DNA of 64,000 nucleotides from Schistosoma mansoni (GCF_000237925.1 NW_017386067.1:372001-436000), one strand, 5' to 3'; shown: positions 22,715 to 33,358, counted from the stretch's first letter. Translations and numbers: made by a program. The notes: generated from the letters alone by a model not told the origin.

Positions 22715-23000
22715 TTGTGGAGTCTTGTTTTTTTAGCTGGATGGTTTGGTCGTGGAGCTTTCATCCTCCTTCTGAACGACATCATCAGCACAAATTTCAG
22801 GTAGAAGTGAAGTGTTTAAATTTCACAACATGTGATTCACAGCTTGTGGAGAAATTCAAACACTTCACTTCTAGCCAAACTTTGTGCTGATGATGTCGTC
22901 CAGAAGGACGATGAAAGCTCCATGACCAAACCATCCAGCTCAAAGAAAGAAACTCCATCAAAATCACCCACCTGAGCTAAAAACTTTCTCCACCATCTCA
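22715..23000. mobile_element. Family H fold-back element with 14-bp TSD
   Basis: The perfect direct repeat GAGACTTTGAATTT at 22701-22714 and 23001-23014 bounds 286 bp. It consists of an antisense arm (about 22715-22830), a short loop and a sense arm (22850-22940) that continues to the 3' end CCACCATCTCA. The arms pair over about 90 bp. The order is again antisense arm then sense copy to the 3' end, as in families A-C. Both arms carry the hammerhead-like region. Confidence 0.85.
22876..22930 (+). ncRNA. Hammerhead-like ribozyme candidate, family H
   Basis: The core CTGATGA is followed by a strong stem II (UCGUCC, loop AGAA, GGACGA, with a G·U extension and one extra U), then GAAA, the 4-nt palindrome AGCT and a CTC cleavage triplet. 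Stem I pairs GUG and adjoining U with CAU and adjoining GA. Every invariant hammerhead base is present. The assignment is by inspection only. Confidence 0.6.
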
Positions 23001-23149
23001 GAGACTTTGAATTTCACAAAGACTATTGATTTTTTAAAAAAAGGTTCCAAATATTCCCTGATGACAAATTTTTAGTCCAAGATTTCTTGGAGTGTCAGTA
23101 CTTTTATTCAACTATCTATTCTTAAAATTTAATATATCTGATATTGATT

Positions 23150-23342
23150 AAATTCATTTAGTATTGTTTGGTTGAATCTTCCCATTGATGCTTGGGTCTA
23201 CAACTGGTCAGTCTCTTATTGGCATATGTGTATCCTGTGCGTATTGCCTCGATATAGCCTAAATTCACAAGCATCGTGAGCAAAGATGAATAGTGGCTAG
23301 CAGTGGAATCCAGTTTGACACGTGTTTCGTCCTATTGATATA
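23150..23342 (-). mobile_element. Smα-like SINE, 5'-truncated, perfect 12-bp TSD
   Basis: The minus-strand 3' two thirds of a unit is truncated inside the loop of ribozyme stem II. The direct repeat CTGATATTGATT is at 23138-23149 and 23343-23354. It shows the usual 5' truncation of target-primed insertion. Confidence 0.86.
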
Positions 23343-23627
23343 CTGATATTGATTCATTTAAACCCTTTTCCAAATTTTATCTTAATCAATAAAATCTAAT
23401 TAACATTAATAAAACTAAACAAACAAGATATTGATTATTAATAGATAATCAATCAATCAATCAATGTAAATACTTATTTCAGTTTGATAAATTAATTTAT
23501 TGATTTTTTTTTTCTAAAATTGTATACTTACATTAAATTATTGATTAGTTTATGTTAATTACTAATAGTTCAATCCAATCAAATTTATTTATTGATTGGA
23601 TCATTAAAAATAAAATATAATTATCAG

Positions 23628-23795
23628 AAGGAAGTCTTGTGGAGATTTCAGTAATTTTATAGCTGAATTCATGAGTTATTATAACCTGAAAGCCCTGGAT
23701 AAACGTTTCGTTCTAGTATGGGACTCGTCAGCAATGCGTACCCATCACTCCTCCCGCGGGATAAGAATTCAGGACCCATAGGTTAATATGTTGTT
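23628..23795 (-). mobile_element. Family B SINE fragment
   Basis: Minus-strand copy from the terminus CAGAAGGAAGTCTTGTGG through a ribozyme (CTGACGA core and GAAAC, stem II with one mismatch) to just past the B-box region. Confidence 0.72.
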
Positions 23796-24024
23796 TTTGA
23801 GAGTATAGATAAGCTTTTTTTAATTCATCAAAATGCTTAAAATCTAAATTAGGCACAAATTCCTGTAGATTGTCTACAGTCATCATCGTATCGAGTAATC
23901 GCGATTAACTTCCATACTGTTCAATTGATTTTCCATAACTGTTAAAACAAGGTAGCTCTAGAGAGTTTAGTGTTCTCACTGTAGTAAACAGTTCTTTGAC
24001 TTGACAAATCCTCTACTTGGACGC

Positions 24025-24410
24025 TTGATCTGGTTTCCTAAGCTGTTATAGTAACCCCAGTCTAGATCTACGCAGCAACTTGAACACGAGAGACGAGGCG
24101 CGAAATATGAAAAGAATGCCTTAATCCAAAGTTAGTTTATATACAGAAAATTTAGGGTATTCATATCATTTCAGATGGCCTAGGGTTTCTGGAAAGCTCT
24201 GGAGCCCTTCTAAACATGGTTGCAGGATAGACAATCATCCAATTAGAAATATGACACGTGACTCTTCACTTTCTATGTGTTTCTGAGACACTTCTATTGA
24301 ATGCTGATTAGACAACACGTTTCTCAGCATTTTCAAGGCTCCATTGAATTTTTTTCCAGGAATTTTCTGGGTCTCTCCAACAATTATCTGTAATACTTAT
24401 ATTTGTAAAG
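24025..24410 (-). repeat. Unclassified dispersed repeat, family I
   Basis: Reverse-oriented homologue of 1690-2090. It includes a TATA-like TGTATATAAAC and a GC-richer following block. A short minus-strand frame at 24308-24493 overlaps it and is not considered a gene. Confidence 0.5.
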
Positions 24411-24588
24411 TTATTACTCTTTTTTATAAAACTATTTCCAAATTTAACAAGAATACCGAATTTCATATACTTTCCAATAATGGGATGTAACATAATATAT
24501 ATTTTATATCATTCTAGACTTATCCCAATTTAACTTCAAAGTAACTTTGATATATATCCAATAGGCTAGCAATGTTACAATATCCAAT

Positions 24589-24751
24589 ACCCTGGATTCC
24601 ACTGCTAGCCACTATCCATCTTTGCTTACAATGCTTGTGAATTAAGGCCATACCTAGTCAATAGGCACAGTATGCACATATGCCAATTAGAGACTGACCA
24701 GTTGCAGTCCTAACACATCGATAGGAAGATAGGAACAAAGAATACCAAGTG
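24589..24751 (+). mobile_element. Smα-like SINE starting at the ribozyme cleavage site
   Basis: A plus-strand insertion starts within three bases of CTGGATTCC, the 5' end expected for the downstream product of ribozyme cleavage. It continues to the normal 3' end near AATACCAAGTG. The near-perfect 10-bp repeat AATATCCA(A/T)T is at 24579-24588 and 24752-24761. Confidence 0.85.
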
Positions 24752-24968
24752 AATATCCATTATTTGTCACTGTAAAAATATTTTTCCTAATGTTGACTTA
24801 TTTATTAATTGATTATTGACAATATGGCCTTTTAATTAATGGAATATATTGCCTCGATAGTATGGTCTATATTTACATTTCGATTAAGATGGGTCAACAG
24901 TGATGAATAAACAAACAAATAAATAGAGTTTTTTTTTAAAAATAAAATCAACAAACGAAATAATTACG

Positions 24969-25352
24969 TAGTTGGAATCATGAGTCACTTGAAGTTAGAC
25001 CACTATGGAAAACCTGCTCGCTAGTGACTGACTTCAAGAGACATTTCCTGGAGTTCAAGTGACAAGTAGTGACCAGTGGAGTTCAACCAGGTCTGTTGTG
25101 AGATATCAACTCACTGAAGACATTTGGTAAATGGTTGCTCAACATCCTGGATTGGTTGAAGCTAGACGTTGGATGCCGGCTCAGTGGTCTAATGGTTAAG
25201 CGCTCTGGCGCGAGACTGATAGGTCCTGGGTTAGAATCTCAGGATCGTGGATGCACACTGCTGAGGGGTCTCACAACAGGACGAAACTGCCGTCCATTGC
25301 TTCCAGGTTTTCCATAGTTGTCTAGCTTCAATTGACTCATGATTTCAACTGT
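24969..25352. mobile_element. Family B inverted composite with TSD
   Basis: A short minus-strand arm (24969-25017) joins a long plus-strand copy that starts at CTCGCTAGTGACTGAC and includes tRNA-like boxes (TGGTCTAATGG, B box changed to GGGTTAGAATC). The ribozyme reads CTGAGGG and is dead. The direct repeat GAAATAATTACG/GAAATAATTTCG is at 24957-24968 and 25353-25364 (11 of 12). Confidence 0.8.
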
Positions 25353-25511
25353 GAAATAATTTCGGCCGGAAAAAAAGAAACAATGTGTCTTATCAGTTAG
25401 ATTCACAACATATGTACCAATATCGTTATTTTTTTATCTGATATAGCTATTATTCGAATTCACAATCAATTCACGCTATTATTTGTGTATTCATTGAAGT
25501 TTCAAGTGATT

Positions 25512-26042
25512 TTTTATTATATATTTGAACACATAAATATTGATACAAAGGGGCACCGAATACATATGCGCCACACAAGTCATTTGATCTATGAACGAGC
25601 TATGATACTGCTCAGGTGCCCAAAGCGAAACAGGTGATGTTCTTAGGGGTCAACACTCAGAGCCTTCGATCTAAAGATCTGATCCACAAAGCAGTAGAGA
25701 AACGTAAGGAAATGCATGCCCATGGTAGCCAGTGACCGACGATTGGTTCATATTCCATTTGTTCCCTCAGGATCCTGGAGCCCATATGTACTATTAGTTT
25801 GGAATCAGAGTTTTTCAACTCCCCTAGGTAGACTCTCCATATCCACTGACTCGGTTAAAGCGCCGGACATTCGCTTTTCTTCCTCTCAATTTCGTAAACG
25901 ACACCGGTGCCTCGAGAAGGCAGTGAGCAGGAGTTTCTTGGCGGTGGCTGTATACATGTGGCCATACGAGAACACTTCGAGAAGGAGAGCTGACTCTCCA
26001 TACCTTCGGCCGTACCAGGGTATGAGTTTGGTCATATTCTAA
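25512..26042 (-). repeat. Family E repeat, full-length copy
   Basis: Minus-strand copy from the A-rich tail side (25512) to CCCTGGTACGGCC near 26020. With the plus copy at 26858 it forms a large inverted repeat around an 815-bp spacer. The opposite-strand frame (25716-26042) is shared with the other three copies, but no domain was recognised. Confidence 0.75.
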
Positions 26043-26382
26043 CAAAATAGTCAGTGAGCTTAGAGTTAAACAGGAAACCTAAAGATTATAGAATTCGATT
26101 CTTGATAGTTTTATTGGTTTATTCTATTCATATTAAGATGGAATAGTTATTTAGAACTCTTCAGTTTCCAATAGGTGCACTACTGATGTTAATTATTGAT
26201 TATAAATTATCTATAAAAGAAAAGTAATCTCCACAAAAGTCTTTCATTCAAAACATTAACTTTATACTACTATGGTTTAACAGAAGTTAGGAATAATTTA
26301 TTAATTTGCAATCTTCGTCTTGATTCTTTACTATACAGTCAATTATCAACAAGTAGAACTCACAACTATTAACTCAATTGAC

Positions 26383-26530
26383 AGACTGATAGATAGATAG
26401 ATAGATAGATGAGTGGATAGATAGATAAATAGATAGATAGATAGATGCGTGGATGGATAGGTAGATAGATAGATGCGTGGATGGATAGATAGATAGATAG
26501 ATGTGTGGATAGATACGTACATGGATAGAT
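26383..26530. repeat. (ATAG)n microsatellite
   Basis: About 150 bp of GATA/ATAG repeats with two higher-order blocks carrying TGCGTGGATGG. The Tyr/Leu/Ser-rich frames here are repeat artefacts. Confidence 0.9.
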
Positions 26531-26857
26531 AGTGTTAATATACATATATAATGGAAAATGTAGAACGTATGCAAAATGTCTGAATTTCACAAAAAGTAAA
26601 ACTTTGCTACATTGGGTACTCTATATATATGCACATATAGCCTGAAGATATTTCCTAGAATAATTATTTCCCAAAAATAAACAGAACTAGTTTTCATATA
26701 ACTTTGTCCTAATCAAGATTGAATAGACTTGAATGCAAGACTAAATGTCATTATATTTTAAAAAGTAAATCAGTTAAAATTAGATAAAAATGCAATCACT
26801 ATTGATGTATATTTCGGTCAATTAGTTAAAAGTAACACAAGTCCCACCTCCATCACA

Positions 26858-27392
26858 ATGTTAGCCCCCAAATGCCCTGGTACGGCCGAGAGTGGGGAGA
26901 GTACGCTCTCCCTCTCCAAATCCTCTCACATGGACACGCGAATATATAGCCTCTGTCAGGGAAGTCCTACTCACTGCCTTCTCGTGGCATTACTGTTGTT
27001 TACGAAATTGAGAGGAAGAAAAGCGAATGTCCGGCGCTTTAACCGAGTCAGTGGATATGGAGAGTCTACCTAGGGGAGTTGAAAAACTCTGATTCCAAAC
27101 TAATAGTACATATGGGCTCCAGGATCCTGAGGGAACAAATGGAATATGAACCAATCGTCGGTCACCGGCTACTATGGGACTGCATCTCCTTACCATGCTC
27201 CACTGCCTTGTGGATTAGACCTTCAGGTCAAAGGCTCGGGGTGTGGCTCCCTAAGAAAACCACCTGCTTCAGTCTGGGCACCTGGGTAGTATCACAGCCC
27301 TCACACAAATCAAATGAGATTTGTGAGGCGCATATTTATCTGGTGCTTCCTTGTACCAATATTTATGTGTTTAAATAAATAAATAAATAACA
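26858..27392 (+). repeat. Family E repeat, full-length copy with tail
   Basis: Plus-strand copy from CCCCAAATGCCCTGGTACGG to TTTATGTGTTT followed by (AAAT)n. It is the inverted partner of the copy at 25.5 kb and close to it in sequence, so the pair could form a very long hairpin. Confidence 0.75.
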
Positions 27393-27475
27393 CATAGAAC
27401 TTGGTCAATAAGTCCATCGATTGAGGTTATATATTGAGATGGATTTACCATAATGATAGACATAGTTGTAATATT

Positions 27476-27481
27476 ACTTAC

Positions 27482-27516
<35 letters not shown>

Positions 27517-27791
27517 GCCTGTTACCCCTTGTGGAGGAGCATAGGTCTCACACCAGCATTCTCCATCCAACTCTATATTGGGCAATCCTTTCCAGTTTTT
27601 TCCAGTTGTTATTCATCCTTTTTATACCTGCTTTTATTTCGTCATAATTATTCCTTCAACTCCCAGGGTAGAGTTTAAATGGTTTGAATTATTTTTTCTG
27701 GTTAGCGTTTTTTTAGCGAGTTAGTTTTTCTACGGGATGAGATCGCTAACTCCATGCCCAAACCTCCTAGAAGAGCTACAGGCGGAGTTAA
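27476..27791 (-). mobile_element. Internally deleted RTE derivative, perfect 10-bp TSD
   Basis: In sense orientation (minus) it has the RTE 5' leader and first codons (ATGACG). These join near 27645 to the last about 120 bp of the RTE coding end and an (AAGT)n tail. The direct repeat TTGTAATATT is at 27466-27475 and 27792-27801. It keeps both ends and no enzyme, so it is a SINE-like passenger of RTE. Confidence 0.82.
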
Positions 27792-27801
27792 TTGTAATAT
27801 T

Positions 27802-29094
27802 AATAATACTAAAAAAAGTCATTAGACAGAGAATATAATCAGAGAAGAAAGAATGAATTGCTGGAAGGTAAAGGTGTAAAATAGTTTTAAAACTTAAGAT
27901 GTAAGAAGAGATAAACACTGAATGTAACTGATCTATTTCTGTCATTTCTAAGCTATCTCATAGAGTGTTTCAAAACATTGATTAAAACAATTACATATAT
28001 CCCTACTAGTCTACATTTAGTAACAGGGTCTGTTTTGATAGCCGATGATTTTATGGATTGATGCTATATTTTGGTTTGTCCGTCCCTATCTTTATACCGA
28101 TCTATTTCTACATCAACCACAACATAGGGCGTTGAGATAGGCGATGGTTCGGGATATGTAACATTTATATGTCCAAATAATAAAATACTATTTCACATTG
28201 ATTAGAAACAGAGTAGTTTTTAATATCAGTATATATTTACTTTGCTACTGTTAATAGAATTCTTTCTACCAAGTTGAAATATGGTCAGTAGTTTAAGTGA
28301 CTTTTAACATCACGTGAACTATGTTTTGATATTAGATGGTTAAACGCAGTCAGTAAGAAATGAATCATGACTTAGGTTTCTTGTTAGTTTTCACTAATCG
28401 ACAAAACATGTCGGCAACTTTGACAGATTTAATACTCTCTATGAAATTTAAAATTGCACCATACTCAGTAGGATTCGATCAACTCTGTGGATTATTCAAG
28501 CATAATAATGGTAACTACTTCAATCATTGGAGATATTAAATCTATAATACTTATATGAGGTAGTAGTTTGTAAACAACCCATTCATATTCTTCAGTACCC
28601 CTTCCCCCCTTCCAGCCTATAGAATGGTGAAGCTTAGTAGGCCCTTCTGGAGAAGTGTTACATCGAAGCACGGCAGAACTACCGGGGCGGGATAGCTGTT
28701 TCTGCACTGGTTACGCAGAACCATTACATAACACTCACAACCCATTTTTTTTATTTTTGTGTTTGGGCAGACTCATTTTTTTACCACTCTTTTGAACCCT
28801 CTATAGTTATGCAATGACTCTTTGTAGCATTCGTAATCGTTCTGGGGTATTGGTAGAGTGGTTGATTAGGCCGATCTCCACCACCCTTATTATCGCTAAC
28901 GTTAGTACATGGGATGGCTGTCATGATCCAGGAGGCACAACAAGGACGTGTGAGTCTGATTTTGCCTCCCGTTCTTCAATGCACTTCTGGTCAAACATTT
29001 TCTCCAAGACAAATATTTATTCAATTAATTTCAAACTCAGAAGTTACCATTTTACGATCAATCATCATTTTTCATCTTAAAAGCATAATTTAAA
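27802..29094. other. Unique sequence with a GC-richer block
   Basis: The block 28570-28980 is GC-richer and faintly resembles 47440-47770 (shared GGTGAAGCTTA and GATCTC patterns), possibly a diverged repeat. A minus-strand frame (28492-28707) is unassigned. Confidence 0.35.
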
Positions 29095-29625
29095 TTGTTG
29101 AATTCATGAGTTAATCTAAGCATGATTACCATTGCAATCTTGCAAACATTGGACGGACATTTTTCCTAGTATGGAACTTGTCAGCAATGCACATCCACAA
29201 TCCCTCATCAAAAGAGACTCGAATCCAGGATCTTCAACTCTGAAAATACTACAATCTCCACAAATCCCCATTATGACAATAATCATCATGTGTTCATTAG
29301 TAACTAACTTGAAGATGGATTTCCTGGAAATCTAGTGAGAAGCCGTGATCACGGGAGTCCAATACATGTCATGTGTGAGACAGTTAATCAATTCAGACAA
29401 CGAATGAATGGTCGCTCCAATTCATGGATCGACTGAAGTTAGACATGAACATCGTTTGGTGCAGGTTAGCTCAGTGATGTAGAGGTTAAGCGTTAACGCA
29501 CGATGCTGAAGGTTCTGGATTCGAGTACTTTCGGTGTGGGATCATGGCTTTGCACTGCAGACGAGTCCTATACTAGGACGAAATGGCCATCCAATTGCTT
29601 CTAGGATTTCCATGGTGGTCTAATA
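29095..29625. mobile_element. Family B composite, shared-breakpoint subfamily
   Basis: The minus arm (29095-29237) is joined to a plus-strand family terminus (29238-29277, CAATCTCCACAAATCCCC). A plus-strand copy (29278-29625) with A box, B box and ribozyme follows. The order and junctions are the same as at 37.33-37.89 kb. Both ribozymes are dead: CTGACAA on minus, CAGACGA on plus. Confidence 0.8.
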
Positions 29626-29654
29626 AATACGATATTAATAGTAATGTTACTGCA

Positions 29655-29690
29655 CACACATATGTATATATATATATATATATAATGTTT
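29655..29690. repeat. (TA)n microsatellite
   Basis: Alternating TA run of about 25 bp. Confidence 0.85.
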
Positions 29691-30023
29691 CATACACCTA
29701 CGCAATTACTAATCGTCCAATCATTCACTTGTAATTTGCGTAGGCGTTAAATAAGATAAAATAAAATACAAACAAACGAGTTCAACAATTATCAGTGAAT
29801 TTAATAAATCACCAAGTCAAAATAAGAAAAAACCTGATAGCAACAACAACTCAATTTCAGATAAGTAAAAAAGAAAAGAAAATAAAGAATAACAATAGTA
29901 CCTACGCAACAATTTGACTAGACAATAAATTAAAATATATTTTGCTAGACAACATTAATGTATTGGAATGAATAAAGTACAATACTAATAAAATTGTTTG
30001 TTATACAAATTTAAATAAACATT

Positions 30024-31060
30024 ACTTACTTAATTACTTACGCCTGTTATCCCTCGTGGAGGAGCATACGCTGCATACCAGTATTCTCCATCCAACTCTG
30101 TCCTGGGCAATCCTTTCCAGTTCATCCCAGTTAACATTTATCCTTTTCATATCTGCTTCTATTTCCCGGCATAATGTGTTCTTTGGCCTTCCACTTTTAC
30201 GCTTCCCGTACGGATTCCAAGTTAGAGCTTTCCACATGATGCAGTTTTGGTGATTTTCTCAACATATGTCCAATCCAATTCCAACATCTTTTCCTAATTT
30301 CCTCTTCAACTGGAAGCTGGTTTGTCCTCTCCCATAAAACGCTATTGCTGATAGTATCCGGCCAATGGATGTTGAGTATTTTGCGTAGACAACTGTTTAT
30401 AAATACTTGTACTATCTTGACGATGGATGTAGTAGTTCTCCACGTTTCAGTTCCATACAGTAGGACTGTCTTGACGTTCGTATTGAAGATTCTCACTTTG
30501 AAGTTGGTTGACAGTTGTTTTGACTTCCATATGTTCTTCAATTGTAGAAATGCTGCCTTGCTTTGCCAACCCTCGTCTTTACATATGCATCCGATCCTCC
30601 TTGTTAATCAATGATGCTTCCCAGATACATTAATGTTTCCACCTCTTCCAGAGTTTTGCCATCAAGTGTGATTGTGTTGGTGTTCTCCGTGTTGTATTTG
30701 AGAATCTTGCTTTTTCCTTTGTGAATGTTGAGGCCTATTGATACAGAGGCTGCTGCTGCATTTATTGTGTTTGTCTGTATTTGTTCGTGCGTATGGGATA
30801 GGATGGCTAGATCATCTGCAAGGTCCAAATCATCTAATTGATTCTGACATGTCCATTGTATTCTGCGCTTCTCCTCAGATGTCGAAGTCTTCATAATCCA
30901 GTCAATCACCGGAAGAAAGAGGAATGGAGAGAGTAAACAGCCTTGTCTGACTCCGGTCCTCACTGTCAGTTGTACTTCATACACTGTAGTCCGTCGTATG
31001 AGTTCCGAATAATGTTGACAATCTTGTCAGGAACTCCATAGTGTCGACTAAATAAAGATG
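30024..31060 (-). pseudogene. RTE-like retrotransposon, RT and C-terminus
   Basis: The best-preserved RTE pol piece. Minus 30984-30604 carries TGVRQGCLLSPFLF, the FADDL-equivalent LADDLAILSHT, and LGSIID at the end. Minus 30541-30034 continues with [46 protein letters not shown] and [10 protein letters not shown], ending in VGWRILV before the (AAGT)n tail. A frameshift separates the two parts and the endonuclease is missing, so it is inactive. Confidence 0.88.
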
Positions 31061-31179
31061 ATAGAATGTAATCAACATGTTTCATTGTTACTAGATATTG
31101 TTAATTTACTGGGGATGAAATTGTTCATCTAGTGTCAGAAATATTAAGTTCGTTTGTGTTGTGTTTATGGAAGAATCAA

Positions 31180-31283
31180 TGGTTACTTACTTACTTACTC
31201 ACTTACTTACTTCCTTACACCTGTTATCCTTCATAAAGGAGCATAGGCCACCCACCAGCATTCTCTATCGAACAAGCACAACA
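31180..31283 (-). pseudogene. RTE-like retrotransposon, 100-bp 3' end
   Basis: A long (TTAC)n run (31180-31215) and about 65 bp of antisense coding end. Confidence 0.72.
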
Positions 31284-31361
31284 GTTGATTGGATAAAAAT
31301 CAACATTTTTCTGGGTTTTTTAGTCTTGTTATTACTGCTTTTTGTAAGAAATTCATTTCTC

Positions 31362-31538
31362 AAGTGATAGAGGCTAAGCGCTCACATGTGAGACTGATAG
31401 GTCCTGGATTCAAATCTCGTGGAGTGGTATCGTGGATGCGAACTGCTGAGGAGTCCCACAATAGGACGAAACGGCGGTCTAGTGCTTCCAGGTTTTCCAT
31501 GGTGGTCTAGCTTCAACTGACTCATGATCTCAACTATT
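31362..31538 (+). mobile_element. Family B SINE, 5'-truncated at the A box
   Basis: Plus-strand copy beginning in the A-box region (ATAGAGGCTAAGCGCTC), with B box GGATTCAAATCTCG, ribozyme and 3' region to CTCAACTATTGA. Confidence 0.8.
31434..31488 (+). ncRNA. Hammerhead ribozyme, family B type
   Basis: CTGAGGA core, stem II GUCC/GGAC, GAAAC, triplet GTC. Stem III is ACGGCGGT rather than the palindrome, and stem I has one mismatch. The catalytic core is intact. Confidence 0.72.
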
Positions 31539-31734
31539 GATATTTTTTTGTTGACTAATAAAATTTATTGAACATATTCTCAGAAATGATTGAATGATAG
31601 TTTTATACAGATGATATGCATTAATTTTTAAAACAACATAAAGTTCTGTGTAGAAATTACTTTTTAACAATTTTACATGATATGAATTATCTTGAGAAAT
31701 TCTTGAATCACTGTCCTATAGAAGGTCAGTTGAG

Positions 31735-31930
31735 GTTCGAATAGCACAGTTGTAAGGTCTCAGACTGTGTATTTGGGTGATACGGGATCAAATTCTCCAG
31801 GTACTATTAGTTTCCTCAAGATTTCAGGTATACCTTGTTGACGAGTTTCAAATAGCACAAATCCTAGGTCTAGAGTTCCCTGTTTCCTACCCCCAACTAC
31901 CATCTGAAGTAATTCAGTTAATTGTCAGTA
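31735..31930 (+). mobile_element. Family C tRNA/hammerhead element
   Basis: A-box-like AATAGCACAGTTGTAAGG, B-box-like GGGATCAAATTC, then a ribozyme relic: TTGACGAG, a loop CAAATAGCAC, and CCTAGGTC ending in a GTC triplet. The post-ribozyme region, ending CCCCAACTACC, matches the copies at 12.0, 40.4 and 50.7 kb. Confidence 0.6.
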
Positions 31931-31969
31931 CGATGAATGTTATTAAATGGCTTGTACTGAGTTAGGATG

Positions 31970-32250
31970 TATAGTCTTATGATTTACGATTAGGGTTTAA
32001 GATTTACAGTTATGATATAAGATTTACGATTAAGCTGTAGAATTTAGGCATCATCGTCATATTTAGGAATATAGTTCAGTGTATAGGGTTATTATATGAT
32101 TATAAGATTAGAGTTAAAGAGTTAGAATTAGGATTTACTGTTAGCCTTCATATGCTCTAATCTCAAATTTTAATTGTAATTATGAAACTCAAACTCTTTA
32201 TCCTTATCCTGAATCCTACTCCTAATTATTACTCCTATACCCTAACCCTA
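31970..32250. repeat. Degenerate telomere-like tract, mirrored
   Basis: The left half is rich in TTAGGG/TTACGATTAGGG-like words and the right half in CCTAAT/CCCTAACCCTAA words. The tract reads G-rich then C-rich around about 32130. Only two consecutive perfect telomere hexamers occur (32229-32242), so it is a relic or simple-sequence drift. Confidence 0.45.
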
Positions 32251-32990
32251 ACTTGAATTCTGAAACAGTAATGCATACGATTGAAGAACTTATCCATTTG
32301 GCTCCATAATAGTCGACCTCTGGAGCTATGATAAGGTCGCCAAAACTCTTTCAGCCTCGACCGCATAGCTTCAATATTGTTCGTGTGCACTCCGGTTGTC
32401 AGGTCCACAAAATGCCACTTGTGGACAACGACACGATACACATAACCAAGTCCAGGGTAGGCATCGGTACACTCTCCAATCATTCGTATATATTGTAGTA
32501 CCCGGCTACAAATATTCCCGTATGATCGGCATTATCGTTGTAGCCTGTTGGTTTCCAACCCTTTGCAAGTGTCCCTTTTGAGATGACCAGCCGTATATTC
32601 CAAGGACCTGTAAAGTATATTTATGGAAGCGCTACCTACCCAGTCTTCTTTACTACTACGTCTTCTGTTGAATTTCCGTTTACTGACGGCTGTTTCGTCT
32701 ATTTCAACGATTCTTCTGACTCCCCCAAACGACTCGTGTAAATGTGTCATTTTTACTGCGCATATATCTCCACAATACACATACCACTGGACAGCCAAAG
32801 CTTCAGTAATATCTTCAAATGTTGCAGCCAGTGTTACTGGTGCTTTTGTTATCCGTTTCGCAACAATTATCATAATTTGCCTTAGTTCCTATTCTATCAA
32901 ACTTTCTCCTCCATCATATATTATATTGAAAGAAAACATTATCGCGGTAAACTGCACAAAGTTCACAATTCATTTAATTAAAATAATCTC
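32235..32990 (-). pseudogene. Merlin (IS1016/ISXO2-like) DNA transposase relic
   Basis: The minus strand encodes a transposase in two frames. The first part (about 32950-32532) has WYVYCGDICAVKM and IVEIDETAVSKRKFNRRR, where EIDE carries the first catalytic acid of the DDE/DDD-type core. The second part (32483-32235) has VVHKWHFVD and GVHTNNIEAMRSRLKE, the HTNxIE signature with the last catalytic residue. A frameshift and a stop lie between. Merlin is known from schistosomes. Terminal repeats were not identified. Confidence 0.8.
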
Positions 32991-33233
32991 AAATAAAGGA
33001 AATTTTTAGTAGTCCCATCTGTTTCGGCTGCTCAATTATAACGCCTTTTCTAAAATCCTCTGTGAATCGATCGTACCTGAGCATCAGGTAATGAGATCGG
33101 CGCCGTGACATTGAAATCCCTCAAACGCTTCTGATAGACTTGTCCACAAATGATAGTCCCGACGAAAAATCCACTGAACTTTAAATATCTTAAAATGTTT
33201 TTCTGAGTGAGAATTCTCTGGTGTAATCAATGC

Positions 33234-33358
33234 CCGAAGTTTGTGCTGATGATGTCGTTCAGCAGGACGATGAAAGCTCCACGACCAAACCATCCAGCTC
33301 AGAAAACAAACCTACATCAAAATCACCCACCTGAGCTACGAATCTTCTCCACCATCTC
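33234..33358 (+). mobile_element. Family H element, 5'-truncated at the ribozyme
   Basis: Starts at CGAAGTTTGTGCTGATGATG, immediately before the ribozyme core, and runs to the 3' end CCACCATCTCA. The short repeat TCAATGC flanks it (33227-33233 and 33357-33363), partly overlapping the element end. Confidence 0.75.
33236..33292 (+). ncRNA. Hammerhead-like ribozyme candidate, family H
   Basis: CTGATGA, stem II (UCGUUC, loop AGCA, GGACGA with one wobble), GAAA, AGCT and a CTC triplet, then CACGAC pairing with UUGUG in stem I. A second copy of the form at 22.9 kb. The stem II change C to U keeps a G·U pair. Confidence 0.62.

Noticed and set aside
24044-24382. A possible solo LTR (TGTTGG ... ATAACA with a TATA-like box)
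   Set aside because: No 4-6 bp target duplication, and homology with 1690-2090 continues past the supposed edge.
26369-26590. Tyr/Leu/Ser-rich open frames on the minus strand
   Set aside because: They are translations of the (ATAG)n repeat.
31970-32250. A true interstitial telomere or subtelomere
   Set aside because: Only two consecutive perfect hexamers; the rest are loose TTAGGG-like words in AT-rich DNA.
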